This document shows, in pieces, positions 43,570 to 53,299 of a stretch of DNA of 64,000 nt (position 1 is its first letter; each line of letters opens with the position of its first letter). A program made the position numbers and the translations under genes. The notes beneath the pieces are model-generated. The model was not told where the DNA came from. It saw only the letters and a list, made by a program, of their open reading frames with translations, and ran no database searches. This DNA is from Streptomyces sp. GC420 (GTDB lineage: Bacteria; Actinomycetota; Actinomycetes; Streptomycetales; Streptomycetaceae), in the NCBI RefSeq assembly GCF_009916105.1, contig NZ_JAAAXQ010000004.1:1-64000 (forward strand), in the 5' to 3' direction.

Positions 43570-44529
43570 ATGGCCATTGCCAAGGCCGAGCGGCTGATGA
43601 ATCTGGCCCTGTGCCTGCTCGGCACCCGGCGTCCGCTCAGCAAGCGGGAGCTGCGCGGCTCCATCGAGGCGTACATGGAAGCCGGTTCCGACGACTCCTT
43701 CAACCGGATGTTCGAGCGGGACAAGGACGACCTGCGCGAGCTCGGCCTGGTCATCGAGACCGTCGAGAACCTCGAAGGGGAAACCGGCTACCTGGCCCGC
43801 CGCGACAGCAACCGCCTGCCGCCCATCACCCTCGACGCCGAGGAGGCCGCGGCCCTGGGACTGGCCGCGAAGGTCTGGCAGCAGGCCCGCCTCGCCGGGG
43901 CCGCAAGCGGCGCCCTGCAGAAGCTGCGGGCGGCGGGGATGCCCGAGGCGGCCGAGGAGCCGTACGAGGGCCAGCACAGCGCCCTCGAACCCCGCATCCC
44001 CGTCCACGAGGCCGCCTTCGAGCCGCTGATGCTCGCCTGCCGCGACCGGCGCCCCGTCGTCTTCGAGTACCGCAAGTCCAACGCCGTGCGCCCGGAGACC
44101 CGGCAGGTCGAGCCCTGGGGCCTGGAATGCTGGCGCGGCCACTGGTACCTCGCGGGCTGGGACCGCGACCGTGCTGCCGAGCGGGTCTTCCGGCTCTCCC
44201 GCATCACCGGCCGGGTCCGCTCCCGCGCCGGACGGTTCACCGCCGAGGTGCCCGACGTGGTGACCGTGCGGGAGACGGTCGAGGACTGGGCGGGCGAGAC
44301 CGCCACCCGCACCGCGCTGATCCGGCTGCGCGCCGGGGCGGGCTACCCGCTGCGGGCGCGCGCCGTCGGCACCCGGGAACTCGGCGACGGGTGGGACGAG
44401 TTGGAGATTCCGTACGGGCACGGTCTGGACGCCTGGCTGGTGGAGTTCGGGCCCGACGCGGTCGTCCTGGAGCCCGCCGACCTGAGGGCCGACGTGGTGG
44501 ACCGGCTGCGCGCCGTAGCGAAGGGCTGA
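43570..44529 (+). CDS. pafB: WYL-domain DNA-damage regulator PafB
   Basis: 319 residues: N-terminal helix-turn-helix (LMNLALCLLGTRRPLSKRELR), then a WYL ligand-sensing domain (VVFEYRKSN, ECWRGHWYLAGWDRDRAAERVFRLSRI) and a C-terminal WCX-type extension. PafB and PafC form the SOS-independent DNA-damage activator in mycobacteria, probably with the same role here. The start at 43570 (MAIAKAERLMN) is preferred over an upstream frame made of leader sequence. pafC follows 17 bp later. Confidence 0.92.
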   Translation: MAIAKAERLMNLALCLLGTRRPLSKRELRGSIEAYMEAGSDDSFNRMFERDKDDLRELGLVIETVENLEGETGYLARRDSNRLPPITLDAEEAAALGLAAKVWQQARLAGAASGALQKLRAAGMPEAAEEPYEGQHSALEPRIPVHEAAFEPLMLACRDRRPVVFEYRKSNAVRPETRQVEPWGLECWRGHWYLAGWDRDRAAERVFRLSRITGRVRSRAGRFTAEVPDVVTVRETVEDWAGETATRTALIRLRAGAGYPLRARAVGTRELGDGWDELEIPYGHGLDAWLVEFGPDAVVLEPADLRADVVDRLRAVAKG

Positions 44530-44546
44530 GGGGGAGAAGCACGACC

Positions 44547-45521
44547 ATGGCCGCCAACGCCATCGACCAGACCAGACGGATGCTGTCACTGGTCACCTAC
44601 CTGCGGGAGCGCCCGGGCGCGCACGTCGCCGACGTCGCCCGCGCCTTCGGTATCACCGAGGACGAACTGATCTCCGACCTCGACGTGCTGCCCATGTGCG
44701 GCACCAGCTTCCGGGGCGGGGACCTTCTCGACATCGACACCGACGGCGAACGCATCTGGTGGCACAATCCCGACGACGTCGCGGAGCCGCTGCGGCTGGC
44801 CGCCGACGAGGCGACCGCGCTGCTGGTCGCCGCCCGCGCCGTCGCCACCCTCCCCGGGCTGCGCGAGGGCGATCGGCAGGCGCTGCTGCGCGCCACGGCC
44901 AAACTCGAGGCAGCGGCGGGAGAGGCCGCGGGCGCGAGCGCCAGGCTGTCGGTGACCTTCGAGTCCGAGGGCGGCGTCTTCGCCGACGTCGACCGGGCCA
45001 TCTCGGAGCGCCGCCGCCTGTGGATCCGCTACTACTCACCGGCCCGCGACGAGCTCACCGAGCGGGAGATCGACCCGATCCGGCTGTTCGCGGTCGGCCA
45101 CACCTACGTCGAGGCCTGGTGCCGGCAGTCGGAGGCGCGCCGCACCTTCCGTCTCGACCGGGTGGCCGAGATCCGGCTGCTCGACGCCCCCGCCGACCCG
45201 CCGCCGGTCGAGCTCAGGGACCTTTCCGAGTCACTGGTGCAGCCGGCCGCCGACGACCCCGAGGTGGTCGTCGAGGTGGGACCGGGAGGCCGCTGGGTCG
45301 CCGAGTACTACCCGCACGACAGCGCGGAGGAACTGCCGGACGGCGGCCTGCGGATCGCACTGCGCACCCCCGAGCCCGCCTCGCTGCGCAGACTCGCGCT
45401 GCGGCTGGGCCGGGACGGCCGGATCGTGTCGCCCCCGGAGCTCGCCGAGAGCGCCAGGAACGCGGCACGCGAGGCGCTCGCGGCCTACGACACGGCGTAC
45501 GACACGCACCGTACGCCGTGA
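44547..45521 (+). CDS. pafC: WYL-domain DNA-damage regulator PafC
   Basis: 324 residues with the same layout as PafB: helix-turn-helix (MLSLVTYLRERPGAHVADVA, FGITEDELISDL), WYL core (LWIRYYSPARDELTEREIDPI, GHTYVEAWCRQSEARRTFRLDRV) and a C-terminal WCX domain. GGGGGAG site before the ATG. It pairs with PafB as one operon and one functional heterodimer, as known in mycobacteria. Confidence 0.92.
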   Translation: MAANAIDQTRRMLSLVTYLRERPGAHVADVARAFGITEDELISDLDVLPMCGTSFRGGDLLDIDTDGERIWWHNPDDVAEPLRLAADEATALLVAARAVATLPGLREGDRQALLRATAKLEAAAGEAAGASARLSVTFESEGGVFADVDRAISERRRLWIRYYSPARDELTEREIDPIRLFAVGHTYVEAWCRQSEARRTFRLDRVAEIRLLDAPADPPPVELRDLSESLVQPAADDPEVVVEVGPGGRWVAEYYPHDSAEELPDGGLRIALRTPEPASLRRLALRLGRDGRIVSPPELAESARNAAREALAAYDTAYDTHRTP

Positions 45522-45569
45522 CGCGGCGGCACTGACGGCAGGAATCACGCCAGTGGAGGAGAAGCAGGG

Positions 45570-45863
45570 ATGGTGACTGTGATGCCGGACGAGTCGGAGA
45601 GGTCCGCGTCGCCGGAGCGGTCCGGGCCGGTCGGGCCGATGGTCTTCAAGGCCGCCTGCCCCGAGTGCCGCAGCCGCTTCGAGCTGCACGCGGCGGCCCT
45701 GATGCTGGCCATCGGCGGCAGCCGCAAGACCACCTTCTACTCCTTCACCTGCCCCGAGTGCGGGTCAGCCGTGCGCAAACCGGCCGGAGAGCGCATCGTC
45801 GAACTCCTCACCGGCGGGGGAGTGCGGACCCTGCGTCTCACCTCCGTACCCGGCACCCTCTAG
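45570..45863 (+). CDS. Small zinc-ribbon protein of unknown function
   Basis: 97 residues. Two Cys pairs, CPEC (~29-32) and CPEC (~63-66), 30 residues apart form a probable zinc ribbon; the middle (ALMLAIGGSRKTTFYSFTC) is a short beta/hydrophobic stretch. GGAGGAG ribosome site. It lies 48 bp after pafC on the same strand and may be co-transcribed. I do not recognise a named family. Confidence 0.75.
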   Translation: MVTVMPDESERSASPERSGPVGPMVFKAACPECRSRFELHAAALMLAIGGSRKTTFYSFTCPECGSAVRKPAGERIVELLTGGGVRTLRLTSVPGTL

Positions 45864-45872
45864 GCTCGGCGC

Positions 45873-46070
45873 ATGTTCTGGCCGATGCTTGCAATCGCCC
45901 TCGGGTTCTGTGGTCTCGCCGTTCTGGGCGTCCTCGCGGTCAGGGTCTTCGTCGAGGTGCGCCGACTGGGCACTCAGGTGGCCGAAACCGCCCGTCGGAT
46001 CAACAGCGCCGCGGCGGACCTCGAACGCTCCGCGACGGACATGGTGCGCACCGGCGAAGCGTTGCGCTGA
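45873..46070 (+). CDS. Small single-span membrane protein
   Basis: 65 residues: one N-terminal membrane segment (MLAIALGFCGLAVLGVLAVRVFV), then an amphipathic charged helix (EVRRLGTQVAETARRINSAAADLERS) that could form a coiled coil. There is no ribosome site; TAGGCT (45861-45866) ends 6 bp before the ATG, consistent with a leaderless message although no -35 is clear. DUF948-like by layout; position before tatA is notable but its role is unknown. Confidence 0.62.
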   Translation: MFWPMLAIALGFCGLAVLGVLAVRVFVEVRRLGTQVAETARRINSAAADLERSATDMVRTGEALR

Positions 46071-46278
46071 AGGACCGCTCACAGCTGCCACATTGGTCAG
46101 GGAGGTACGCTCGTGATCGCGGCACCTGAGCGAGGCGTGGGCCGCATCCGAAGTACGCACAGGCATTGCCCCGCGTTTACTCCTGCGGGTTACGATCGCT
46201 GACAGTACGGTGGTGGTCGGATGTATGACCGGCCGGACGTACGGACACCATGTCGCCTCGGTGAAGAAGGTAATAGCT

Positions 46279-46563
46279 ATGGGTAGGCTCGGCCCCACCG
46301 AGATCATTCTGATTCTCGTCGTCATCATCCTGCTGTTCGGTGCCAAGAAGCTTCCCGACATGGCCAGGTCGCTCGGCAAGTCGGCCCGCATCCTCAAGAG
46401 CGAGGCCAAGGCGATGAAGTCGGACGACCAGCAGAACGCCGCGGCCGGTCCGCCGAACGACGCGTCTCAGGGTCAGCCCGCTCCGCGGACCATCCAGGCC
46501 GCACCCGGCGATGTGACGAGCTCCCGCCCGGTCACGGAGCCGACGGACACCGCCAAGCGCTGA
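46279..46563 (+). CDS. tatA: Sec-independent translocase subunit TatA
   Basis: 94 residues. Short N-terminus, one membrane helix ([15 protein letters not shown]), the conserved FG hinge, amphipathic helix ([21 protein letters not shown]) and a disordered polar tail. It forms the twin-arginine translocation pore with TatC. The ATG at 46279 has an AAGAAGG site; upstream in-frame starts encode non-TatA sequence. tatC follows 48 bp later. Confidence 0.95.
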   Translation: MGRLGPTEIILILVVIILLFGAKKLPDMARSLGKSARILKSEAKAMKSDDQQNAAAGPPNDASQGQPAPRTIQAAPGDVTSSRPVTEPTDTAKR

Positions 46564-46611
46564 CCCCCCCGGGAGGCCTTCGTGGCCTGCCGTACGAGAT
46601 GAGGACGTGGG

Positions 46612-47520
46612 TTGCTCAAGTCTGCCCGCAAACAGGAGAGGGATCCCGAGGGGCGCATGCCGCTCGTGGAGCACCTGCGCGAGCTGCGCAACCGGCTCGG
46701 CAAGGCCGTCATCGCCATTGTGCTGGTGACGATCGCCGCCGTGTTCTACAGCGAACAGCTGATGCAGTTCCTCGCGGACCCGGTGCCGAAGTGTGACGAC
46801 TTCCGTAACAGCGACGGCGGAAACTGCGCCATCGTCTCGTTCAACACCCTGACGTCGCCGTTCACGACGACGATCAAGGTGAGTCTCATGGCGGGCCTCA
46901 TCATTTCCAGTCCGGTCTGGCTGTACCAGCTGTGGGCCTTCATCGCCCCCGGACTGCACAGGCACGAGAAGAAGTACACGTACATCTTCGTCTCGGCGGC
47001 CGTCCCGCTTTTCGCGGGCGGTGCCTACCTGGCCTATGTCATCCTGCCGATCAGTGTGAAGGTGCTGCTGAGCCTGACACCCGGCGGATCGGCCAACATC
47101 CTGTCTCTCGACGAGGTACTCGACTTCACCATCCGGATGGTGCTGATCTTCGGCCTCGCCTTCGAGTTGCCGCTGCTCCTGATCATGCTCAATATGGTGG
47201 GCATCGTTTCCGGGGGCCGGATGGCCGGCTGGTGGCGCGGCGTCGTAATGGGGGTCTTCGTCTTCGGAGCGATCGCGACCCCGACCACCGACCCCGTCGG
47301 CATGCTCGCCCTCTCCGGACCCATTGTCGTCCTGTACTTCTTCGCCGTGGCGTTCTCTCTGCTGAACGACAAAAGGCGAGCCCGCAAGGAGGCCCTGGGT
47401 CCCGGCGACGACGAGGCGTCCGAGCTGGATCTCACGCCCGAGAGCGTGGGCCCGGTCGAGCCCGTCACCGCCGCGAGGGCCCTGCCCGAGCAGGCGCACG
47501 GATACGACGACGTCACCTGA
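46612..47520 (+). CDS. tatC: Sec-independent translocase subunit TatC
   Basis: 302 residues from a TTG start at 46612 with GAGGAC 5-9 bp upstream. Six membrane segments. The N-terminal MPLVEHLRELRNRL is the twin-arginine signal-recognition site, and FIAPGLHRHEKKY plus FGLAFELPLLLIML are further TatC blocks. The cytoplasmic tail is long and acidic. Partner of TatA; tatB is not in this window. Confidence 0.96.
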   Translation: MLKSARKQERDPEGRMPLVEHLRELRNRLGKAVIAIVLVTIAAVFYSEQLMQFLADPVPKCDDFRNSDGGNCAIVSFNTLTSPFTTTIKVSLMAGLIISSPVWLYQLWAFIAPGLHRHEKKYTYIFVSAAVPLFAGGAYLAYVILPISVKVLLSLTPGGSANILSLDEVLDFTIRMVLIFGLAFELPLLLIMLNMVGIVSGGRMAGWWRGVVMGVFVFGAIATPTTDPVGMLALSGPIVVLYFFAVAFSLLNDKRRARKEALGPGDDEASELDLTPESVGPVEPVTAARALPEQAHGYDDVT

Positions 47521-47575
47521 GGGCCGCCGGGGACCTGACCGCCCAGTTGCGGCGCCGTCCGTATAGGGTCCCCGC

Positions 47576-48466
47576 GTGACGAGCGAGATCACCCTCTTCG
47601 TGAACCCCACCGCGGGACGCGGCCGGGGCGCGCACGCCGCGCAGCCGGCCGCAGGCGCGCTGCGGGACGCGGGCTTCTCCGTACGCACGGTCCTCGGGGC
47701 CGACGCGGACGACGCCCTGGCCAGGGCGCGCGCGGCGGTGGAGGGCGGCACCGGCGCACTGATCGCCGTCGGCGGCGACGGCATGGTCTCCCTCGCCCTC
47801 CAGGCCGTCGCCGGGACCCGCACGCCGCTCGGAGTGGTCGCCGTGGGCACCGGCAACGACTTCGCCCGCACGGTGGGGCTGCCGGTACGCGACCCGGCGG
47901 CGGCCGGCCGGCTGGTGGCCGAGGCGCTCAAGTGCGGCCGCGTCCGCGAGTTCGACCTCGGCAGGACGGGGACGCGCTGGTTCGGCACCGTCCTCGCCTC
48001 CGGCTTCGACTCCCGGGTCAACGACCGGGGCAACCGGATGCGGTGGCCCGCCGGGCGGCTCAAGTACGACCTCGCCATGATCGCCGAACTCGCCGCCTTC
48101 CGTCCGCTGCCCTACCGCATCACCCTCGACGACGGTCCCGCCCGGGAGATCGAGGCCACCCTCGTCGCCGTCGGCAACGGATCCTCCTACGGCGGCGGTA
48201 TGCGCATCTGCCCGGGGGCCCGCCTCGACGACGGCCTGTTCGACATCACGGTCGTCGGCGACTGCGGCCGCGCCACCCTGGTGAAGGTCTTCCCCCGGGT
48301 CTACCGGGGCACGCACGTCGAGCACCCCAGGGTCACGGTGTACCGGGCGGCCAGGATCACCCTGGAATCGGCCGGGGTCACCGGCTACGCGGACGGTGAA
48401 CCGCTCGGCGCGCTGCCCCTGACGGCACACTGCGTGTCCGCGGCGATACGGGTCCTCGCCCCCTGA
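47576..48466 (+). CDS. Diacylglycerol kinase-like lipid kinase
   Basis: 296 residues with the DAGK catalytic layout: FVNPTAGRGRG, the nucleotide loop AVGGDGMVSLAL, GVVAVGTGNDFARTVG, and a C-terminal beta domain (AVGNGSSYGGGMRICPGARLDDGLFDI) typical of DgkB/YegS-like soluble lipid kinases. TATAGGGT (47562-47569) ends 6 bp before the GTG and no ribosome site is seen, so the transcript may be leaderless. It separates tatC from the helicase gene. Confidence 0.88.
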   Translation: MTSEITLFVNPTAGRGRGAHAAQPAAGALRDAGFSVRTVLGADADDALARARAAVEGGTGALIAVGGDGMVSLALQAVAGTRTPLGVVAVGTGNDFARTVGLPVRDPAAAGRLVAEALKCGRVREFDLGRTGTRWFGTVLASGFDSRVNDRGNRMRWPAGRLKYDLAMIAELAAFRPLPYRITLDDGPAREIEATLVAVGNGSSYGGGMRICPGARLDDGLFDITVVGDCGRATLVKVFPRVYRGTHVEHPRVTVYRAARITLESAGVTGYADGEPLGALPLTAHCVSAAIRVLAP

Positions 48467-48541
48467 CGCGTTCCGGCCCGTCCCATGGCTCGATAAAGAT
48501 CGCGTCGACTGTCAGACATGGCGGGTAGTCTCGTAGACAAG

Positions 48542-51352
48542 ATGACCGAGGAACTCTCCCCCGCCGAGCGTTACGCCGCTGCCCGGCTCCGAGCCGCCGA
48601 GCAGGCCACCGCGCTCGCGTCGTTCCGCGAGATGTACGACTTCGAACTGGACCCGTTCCAGATCGAGGCCTGCCGCGCCCTCGAGGCCGGCCAGGGCGTA
48701 CTCGTCGCGGCCCCGACCGGCTCGGGCAAGACCATCGTCGGCGAATTCGCCGTCCACCTCGCCCTCGCCCAGGGCCGCAAGTGCTTCTACACCACGCCCA
48801 TCAAGGCACTCTCCAACCAGAAGTACGCCGATCTGGTCAAGCGCTACGGCGCGGACAAGGTCGGCCTGCTGACCGGTGACAACAGTGTCAACTCCGAGGC
48901 GCCCGTGGTCGTTATGACCACCGAGGTGCTGCGCAACATGCTCTACGCGGGCTCGCAGTCGCTGCGCGGCCTCGGCCACGTCGTGATGGACGAGGTGCAC
49001 TACCTCTCCGACCGCTTCCGCGGCGCCGTCTGGGAGGAAGTGATCATCCACCTCCCCGAGTCGGTCACCCTCGTCTCGCTGTCGGCCACGGTGTCCAACG
49101 CCGAGGAGTTCGGCGACTGGCTGGACACCGTGCGCGGCGACACCGCCGTGATCGTCTCCGAGCACCGGCCCGTGCCGCTCTTCCAGCACGTCCTGGCCGG
49201 CCGCCGGATGTACGACCTGTTCGAGGAGGGCGAGGGCAGCAAGCGCGAGGTCAACCCCGACCTGGTGCGGATGGCCCGGATGGAGAACAGCCGGCCCGCC
49301 TACCAGGACCGCAGACGCGGCCGGGCCATGCGCGAGGCCGACCGCGAGCGGGAGCGCCGGCAGCGCTCCCGTGTCTGGGTCCCGGGCAGGCCCGAGGTCA
49401 TCGAGCGGCTGGACGCCGCGGGACTGCTGCCCGCCATCACCTTCATCTTCAGCCGGGCCGGCTGCGAGTCCGCCGTGCAGCAGTGTCTCGCGGCGGGGCT
49501 CCGGCTCAACGACGCCGGCGCCCGGGCCAGGGTCCGCGAGATCGTCGAGGAGCGCACGGCGACCATCCCGGACGAGGATCTGCACGTCCTGGGCTACTTC
49601 GAGTGGCTGGAGGGCCTGGAGCGTGGCATCGCCGCGCACCACGCCGGCATGCTCCCGACCTTCAAGGAGGTCGTCGAGGAGCTGTTCGTGCGCGGCCTGG
49701 TGAAGGCGGTCTTCGCCACCGAGACCCTGGCGCTCGGCATCAACATGCCGGCCAGGTCGGTGGTGCTGGAGAAGCTCGTCAAGTGGAACGGCGAGCAGCA
49801 CGCCGACATCACCCCCGGTGAGTACACGCAGCTGACCGGTCGGGCCGGCCGCCGCGGCATCGACGTCGAGGGCCATGCGGTGGTGCTGTGGCAGCGCGGC
49901 ATGGACCCCGGGCACCTGGCCGGACTGGCCGGCACCCGCACCTATCCGCTGCGGTCCAGCTTCAAGCCCTCGTACAACATGGCCGTCAACCTCGTCGACC
50001 AGTTCGGCCGACACCGGTCGCGGGAGCTGCTCGAGACCTCCTTCGCGCAGTTCCAGGCCGACCGTGCCGTGGTCGGCATCTCCCGGCAGGTGCAGCGCAA
50101 CGAGGAAGGGCTGGAGGGCTATCGCGCCTCCATGACCTGCCACCTCGGTGACTTCGACGAGTACGCCGGGCTGCGCAGGGAGCTGAAGGACCGCGAGACC
50201 GAGCTCGCCAAACAGGGCGCGATACAGAAGAGGGCCGCCGCCGCGACGGCCCTGGAGAAGCTCAAGCCCGGCGACGTCATCCACGTCCCGACGGGCAAGT
50301 TCGCCGGCCTGGCGCTCGTCTTGGACCCGGGCATCCCCGCCGGACGCAGCAACGGCTACCGCGGCCTCGACCAGCACGACGGCCCCCGCCCGCTGGTGCT
50401 CACCGCGGAGCGGCAGGTCAAGCGGCTGGCGTCGATGGACTTCCCGGTGCCCGTCGAGCCCGTCGACCGGATGCGCATCCCCAAGTCCTTCAACCCCCGC
50501 AGCCCCCAGTCGCGCCGGGACCTCGCCTCCGCGCTGCGCACCAAGGCCGGGCACATCGTGCCCGAGCGGCACCGCCGGGGCCGGGCCGCGGCCGCCGACG
50601 ACCAGGAGATCGCCCGGCTGCGTACGGCCATCCGTGCCCACCCCTGCCACGGCTGCGCCGACCGCGAGGACCACGCCCGCTGGGCCGAGCGATTCCACCG
50701 GCTCCAGCGCGACACGCGGCAGCTGGAGCGCCGTATCGAGGGGCGTACGAACACCATCGCCCGCACCTTCGACCGGATCTACGCCCTGCTGACCGAACTG
50801 GACTACCTGCGCGGTGACGAGGTCACCGAGAACGGCAAGCGCCTCGCCAGGCTCTACGGCGAGCTGGACCTGCTGGCCAGCGAATGCCTGCGCGAAGGCG
50901 TCTGGGAAGGGCTCGACCCGGCCGAACTGGCCGCGTGCGTCTCGGCCCTGGTGTTCGAGGCGCGGCAGTCGGACGACGCGGTCGCGCCCAAGCTGCCCTC
51001 GGGACCGGCCCGGGACGCACTGGCCGAGACGGTCAGGATCTGGGGCCGGCTCGACGCCCTGGAGGAGGACTTCAGGATCAACCAGGCGGAGGGCGTCGGA
51101 CAGCGCGAACCCGACCTGGGATTCGCCTGGTCGGCGTACCAGTGGGCCTCGGGCAAGGGCCTGGACGAGGTGCTGCGCGAGAGCGAGATGCCCGCGGGCG
51201 ACTTCGTGCGCTGGTGCAAGCAGGTCATCGACGTGCTGGGGCAGATCGCGGCGGCGGCGCCGGTGGACGGCGACAGCAAGGTGGCCCGCAACGCCCGCAA
51301 GGCCGTGGACGCGCTGCTGAGGGGTGTCGTGGCCTACAGCTCCGTCGGCTGA
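48542..51352 (+). CDS. helY: Superfamily 2 DEAD/DEAH helicase, HelY/Ski2-like
   Basis: 936 residues from ATG 48542 (MTEELSPAERYAAAR); an in-frame ATG at 48518 would add 8 residues, and neither has a ribosome site. Helicase motifs: Q-type DPFQIEAC, Walker A APTGSGKT, Ia TPIKALSNQ, II MDEVHYL, III SLSATVSN, V TLALGINMPAR, VI QLTGRAGRRGID. The C-terminal DSHCT-like region and an arch-like insert place it with Mtr4/Ski2 RNA helicases. It follows tatAC as HelY does in mycobacteria. Confidence 0.92.
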   Translation: MTEELSPAERYAAARLRAAEQATALASFREMYDFELDPFQIEACRALEAGQGVLVAAPTGSGKTIVGEFAVHLALAQGRKCFYTTPIKALSNQKYADLVKRYGADKVGLLTGDNSVNSEAPVVVMTTEVLRNMLYAGSQSLRGLGHVVMDEVHYLSDRFRGAVWEEVIIHLPESVTLVSLSATVSNAEEFGDWLDTVRGDTAVIVSEHRPVPLFQHVLAGRRMYDLFEEGEGSKREVNPDLVRMARMENSRPAYQDRRRGRAMREADRERERRQRSRVWVPGRPEVIERLDAAGLLPAITFIFSRAGCESAVQQCLAAGLRLNDAGARARVREIVEERTATIPDEDLHVLGYFEWLEGLERGIAAHHAGMLPTFKEVVEELFVRGLVKAVFATETLALGINMPARSVVLEKLVKWNGEQHADITPGEYTQLTGRAGRRGIDVEGHAVVLWQRGMDPGHLAGLAGTRTYPLRSSFKPSYNMAVNLVDQFGRHRSRELLETSFAQFQADRAVVGISRQVQRNEEGLEGYRASMTCHLGDFDEYAGLRRELKDRETELAKQGAIQKRAAAATALEKLKPGDVIHVPTGKFAGLALVLDPGIPAGRSNGYRGLDQHDGPRPLVLTAERQVKRLASMDFPVPVEPVDRMRIPKSFNPRSPQSRRDLASALRTKAGHIVPERHRRGRAAAADDQEIARLRTAIRAHPCHGCADREDHARWAERFHRLQRDTRQLERRIEGRTNTIARTFDRIYALLTELDYLRGDEVTENGKRLARLYGELDLLASECLREGVWEGLDPAELAACVSALVFEARQSDDAVAPKLPSGPARDALAETVRIWGRLDALEEDFRINQAEGVGQREPDLGFAWSAYQWASGKGLDEVLRESEMPAGDFVRWCKQVIDVLGQIAAAAPVDGDSKVARNARKAVDALLRGVVAYSSVG

Positions 51353-51375
51353 CGCGCTCCTCCGCGCGTCCCCGC

Positions 51376-51444
51376 CGGCCGGACGCCGCCCGGCCGCATG
51401 CCGACTCCGCCCCGCCGCCGGTCGCGCGTTGACGGTGGCGGGGC
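51376..51444. terminator. Double hairpin between convergent helY and allophanate hydrolase genes
   Basis: CGGCCGG/CCGGCCG (51376-51382 with 51390-51396) and an 11-bp stem with one G-T pair (51409-51419 with 51434-51444). Both lie in the 112-bp convergent gap. Confidence 0.55.
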
Positions 51445-51464
51445 TGTGCGCCGTCCCGGGCCGG

Positions 51465-53111
51465 TCAGCCGCGGGCGTCGAGAGGGGCCCCGGCGCCGAG
51501 ATGGGCGCGCCACCCGCCGTACGACGTGATGTCCACGGCGCCGTCGAGCGCGGACGGCTCGCACAGGAAGCCGGGGACGCGGCTGCCGTCGGCGAGTTCC
51601 ACACTGCCGATCGCCATGGGGCGGGGGAGTGCCGCCACCAGCGCGCCCAGGCCCTCGGTCGGCAGTTCCCACACCTCGGTCTCGATGGCCGCGCCGCCCT
51701 CCGCGACCCGCACCAGGCCCGGCTTGGCGGGCTCCGCCGCCGGCCCGGTGGCGAGGGCGTAGAGGCGGTAGTGCGGCGCCGTTTCGGTGGTACGGGCGTG
51801 GCGGGCACCCAGTGCGAGCAGTTGCGGGTTGAGCGGCAGCCCGGTGAGGTGCGCGCCGACCACGGCGACCCGGGCGGGCGGGGTGAGCAGGGCGGCCATG
51901 CGGGTGAGCCGGTCGTCGGTGTGCGCCGGGCCGATCAGCATCACACCGAACGGGAGGCCGTTCACGGTCCCGGCGGGTGCGGCGACCGCGGCGAGGCCGA
52001 AGAGATTGGTGGAGTTGGTGAACCGGCCCAGCCGCGCGTTCGCCCCCAGCGGGTCGGCGGCGACCGCGGCGAGGGTCGGGTGGCCGGGGGCCGTGGGCAG
52101 CAGCAGGGCGTCCGCGTCACCGAGGGAGGCCAGGGCACGGGCGCGGAGCGCGGCGAGCTTCTCCCGGTCGGCGAAGAGCCGGTGGGCGGGGATGTCGCGG
52201 GCCCGGCGGATGATGCCGGCGACGGTCGGATCCAGGTCGGGTGTCTCCTTGTCGAGGAACTGCCCCACGGCGGCGTAGCGCTCGGCGACGAAGGCGCCGT
52301 CGTAGAGCATCGCGGCCGCCTCGATGAAGGGAGCCGGGTCGACGGGACGGAGCAGGGCACCGGCCTCCTCCAGCCGGGCGGCGGCCCCGGTGAACGCCTC
52401 GGCCCAGCCCTCGTCGAGTTCACCCAGCCCGGCCGGGTCGGGGACGGCGACGCGCCACGGGCCCGGGGCGCGGCGGGGCGCTTCCACGGGACGCGTGATC
52501 ATGTGCGACAGTGCCTGCTCGGCCTCGGGCAGCGTACGCGCGAACACGGTCACGCAGTCGAGGCTCGCGCAGGCCGGGACGACACCTTCGACGGGGACCA
52601 GCCCGCGGGTCGGCTTCAGCCCGAAGATGCCGTTGAAGGCCGCCGGTACGCGCCCCGAGCCCGCCGTGTCGGTTCCCAGGGCGAGGTCGGCGACTCCGAG
52701 GGCCACGGCCACCGCGGAACCGGAGCTCGATCCGCCGCTGACGCGCGCCGGATCGACCGCGTTCCGTACGGCGCCGTGCGGGGATCGCGTCCCGACCAGG
52801 CCCGTCGCGAACTGGTCGAGATTCGTCGTGCCGATGACGACCGCGCCGGCCGCGCGCAGAGCCGCCACGACGGGCGCGTCGCGTTCCGGCCGGTAGGCGT
52901 ACGAGGGGCAGCCGGCGGTGGTCGGCAGCCCGGCCACGTCGATGTTGCCCTTGACGGCGAGCAGCCGCCCGGCGAGGGGGAGCGCGGGGTCGGCCGACTC
53001 CGCCTCGGCCTCGACCTCGGCCCGGGGCCGGAGGTCGATCCAGATCTCGGGCCGGTCGATGCGGTCGATGCGGTCGTAGGCGGCGCGCACGCGGGTGAGG
53101 GCGGCGGACAT
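51465..53111 (-). CDS. atzF: Allophanate hydrolase (AtzF-type amidase)
   Basis: 548 residues. Amidase-signature catalytic triad: Lys54 (LAVKGNIDVAG), cis-Ser in VSGGSSSGSAV (~129) and nucleophile Ser152 (TDTAGSGRVPAAF). The C-terminal ~120 residues (PHYRLYALATG, VWELPTEGLGALVAALPRP) are the extra domain specific to allophanate hydrolases. It splits allophanate (or its carbamoyl product) to ammonium and CO2. It is downstream of the carboxylase on the same strand after 188 bp; no terminator is obvious between them. ATG 53111 is used because longer frames are GC-rich noise. Confidence 0.9.
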   Translation of the reverse strand: MSAALTRVRAAYDRIDRIDRPEIWIDLRPRAEVEAEAESADPALPLAGRLLAVKGNIDVAGLPTTAGCPSYAYRPERDAPVVAALRAAGAVVIGTTNLDQFATGLVGTRSPHGAVRNAVDPARVSGGSSSGSAVAVALGVADLALGTDTAGSGRVPAAFNGIFGLKPTRGLVPVEGVVPACASLDCVTVFARTLPEAEQALSHMITRPVEAPRRAPGPWRVAVPDPAGLGELDEGWAEAFTGAAARLEEAGALLRPVDPAPFIEAAAMLYDGAFVAERYAAVGQFLDKETPDLDPTVAGIIRRARDIPAHRLFADREKLAALRARALASLGDADALLLPTAPGHPTLAAVAADPLGANARLGRFTNSTNLFGLAAVAAPAGTVNGLPFGVMLIGPAHTDDRLTRMAALLTPPARVAVVGAHLTGLPLNPQLLALGARHARTTETAPHYRLYALATGPAAEPAKPGLVRVAEGGAAIETEVWELPTEGLGALVAALPRPMAIGSVELADGSRVPGFLCEPSALDGAVDITSYGGWRAHLGAGAPLDARG

Positions 53112-53207
53112 GGTGTGCCTTTCGGAAGTGGCCGGTTCCTTCCCCCTGCGGCCCGGTCGCCGCGGGGAGATCTTCAGCGGGGCGGACGGCTCGCCCCTGC
53201 GCGATCG

Positions 53208-53231
53208 GACGGCCGGACGGCCGGACAGCCG
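53208..53231. repeat. Three 8-bp tandem units in the carboxylase-hydrolase gap
   Basis: GACGGCCG, GACGGCCG and GACAGCCG in direct succession. The 188-bp gap 53112-53299 otherwise shows no gene or clear terminator. Confidence 0.6.
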
Positions 53232-53299
53232 TTGCGACGCGCTCCGGTGGCCGCCCGGTGGCCGTCCGTGCCCGGTCGGCGGGCGGGACGGCGACGTGG

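Noticed and set aside
53208-53231. CRISPR-like repeats (also 12714-12791 and 21771-21810)
   Set aside because: Units are contiguous with no spacers, so these are simple tandem repeats.
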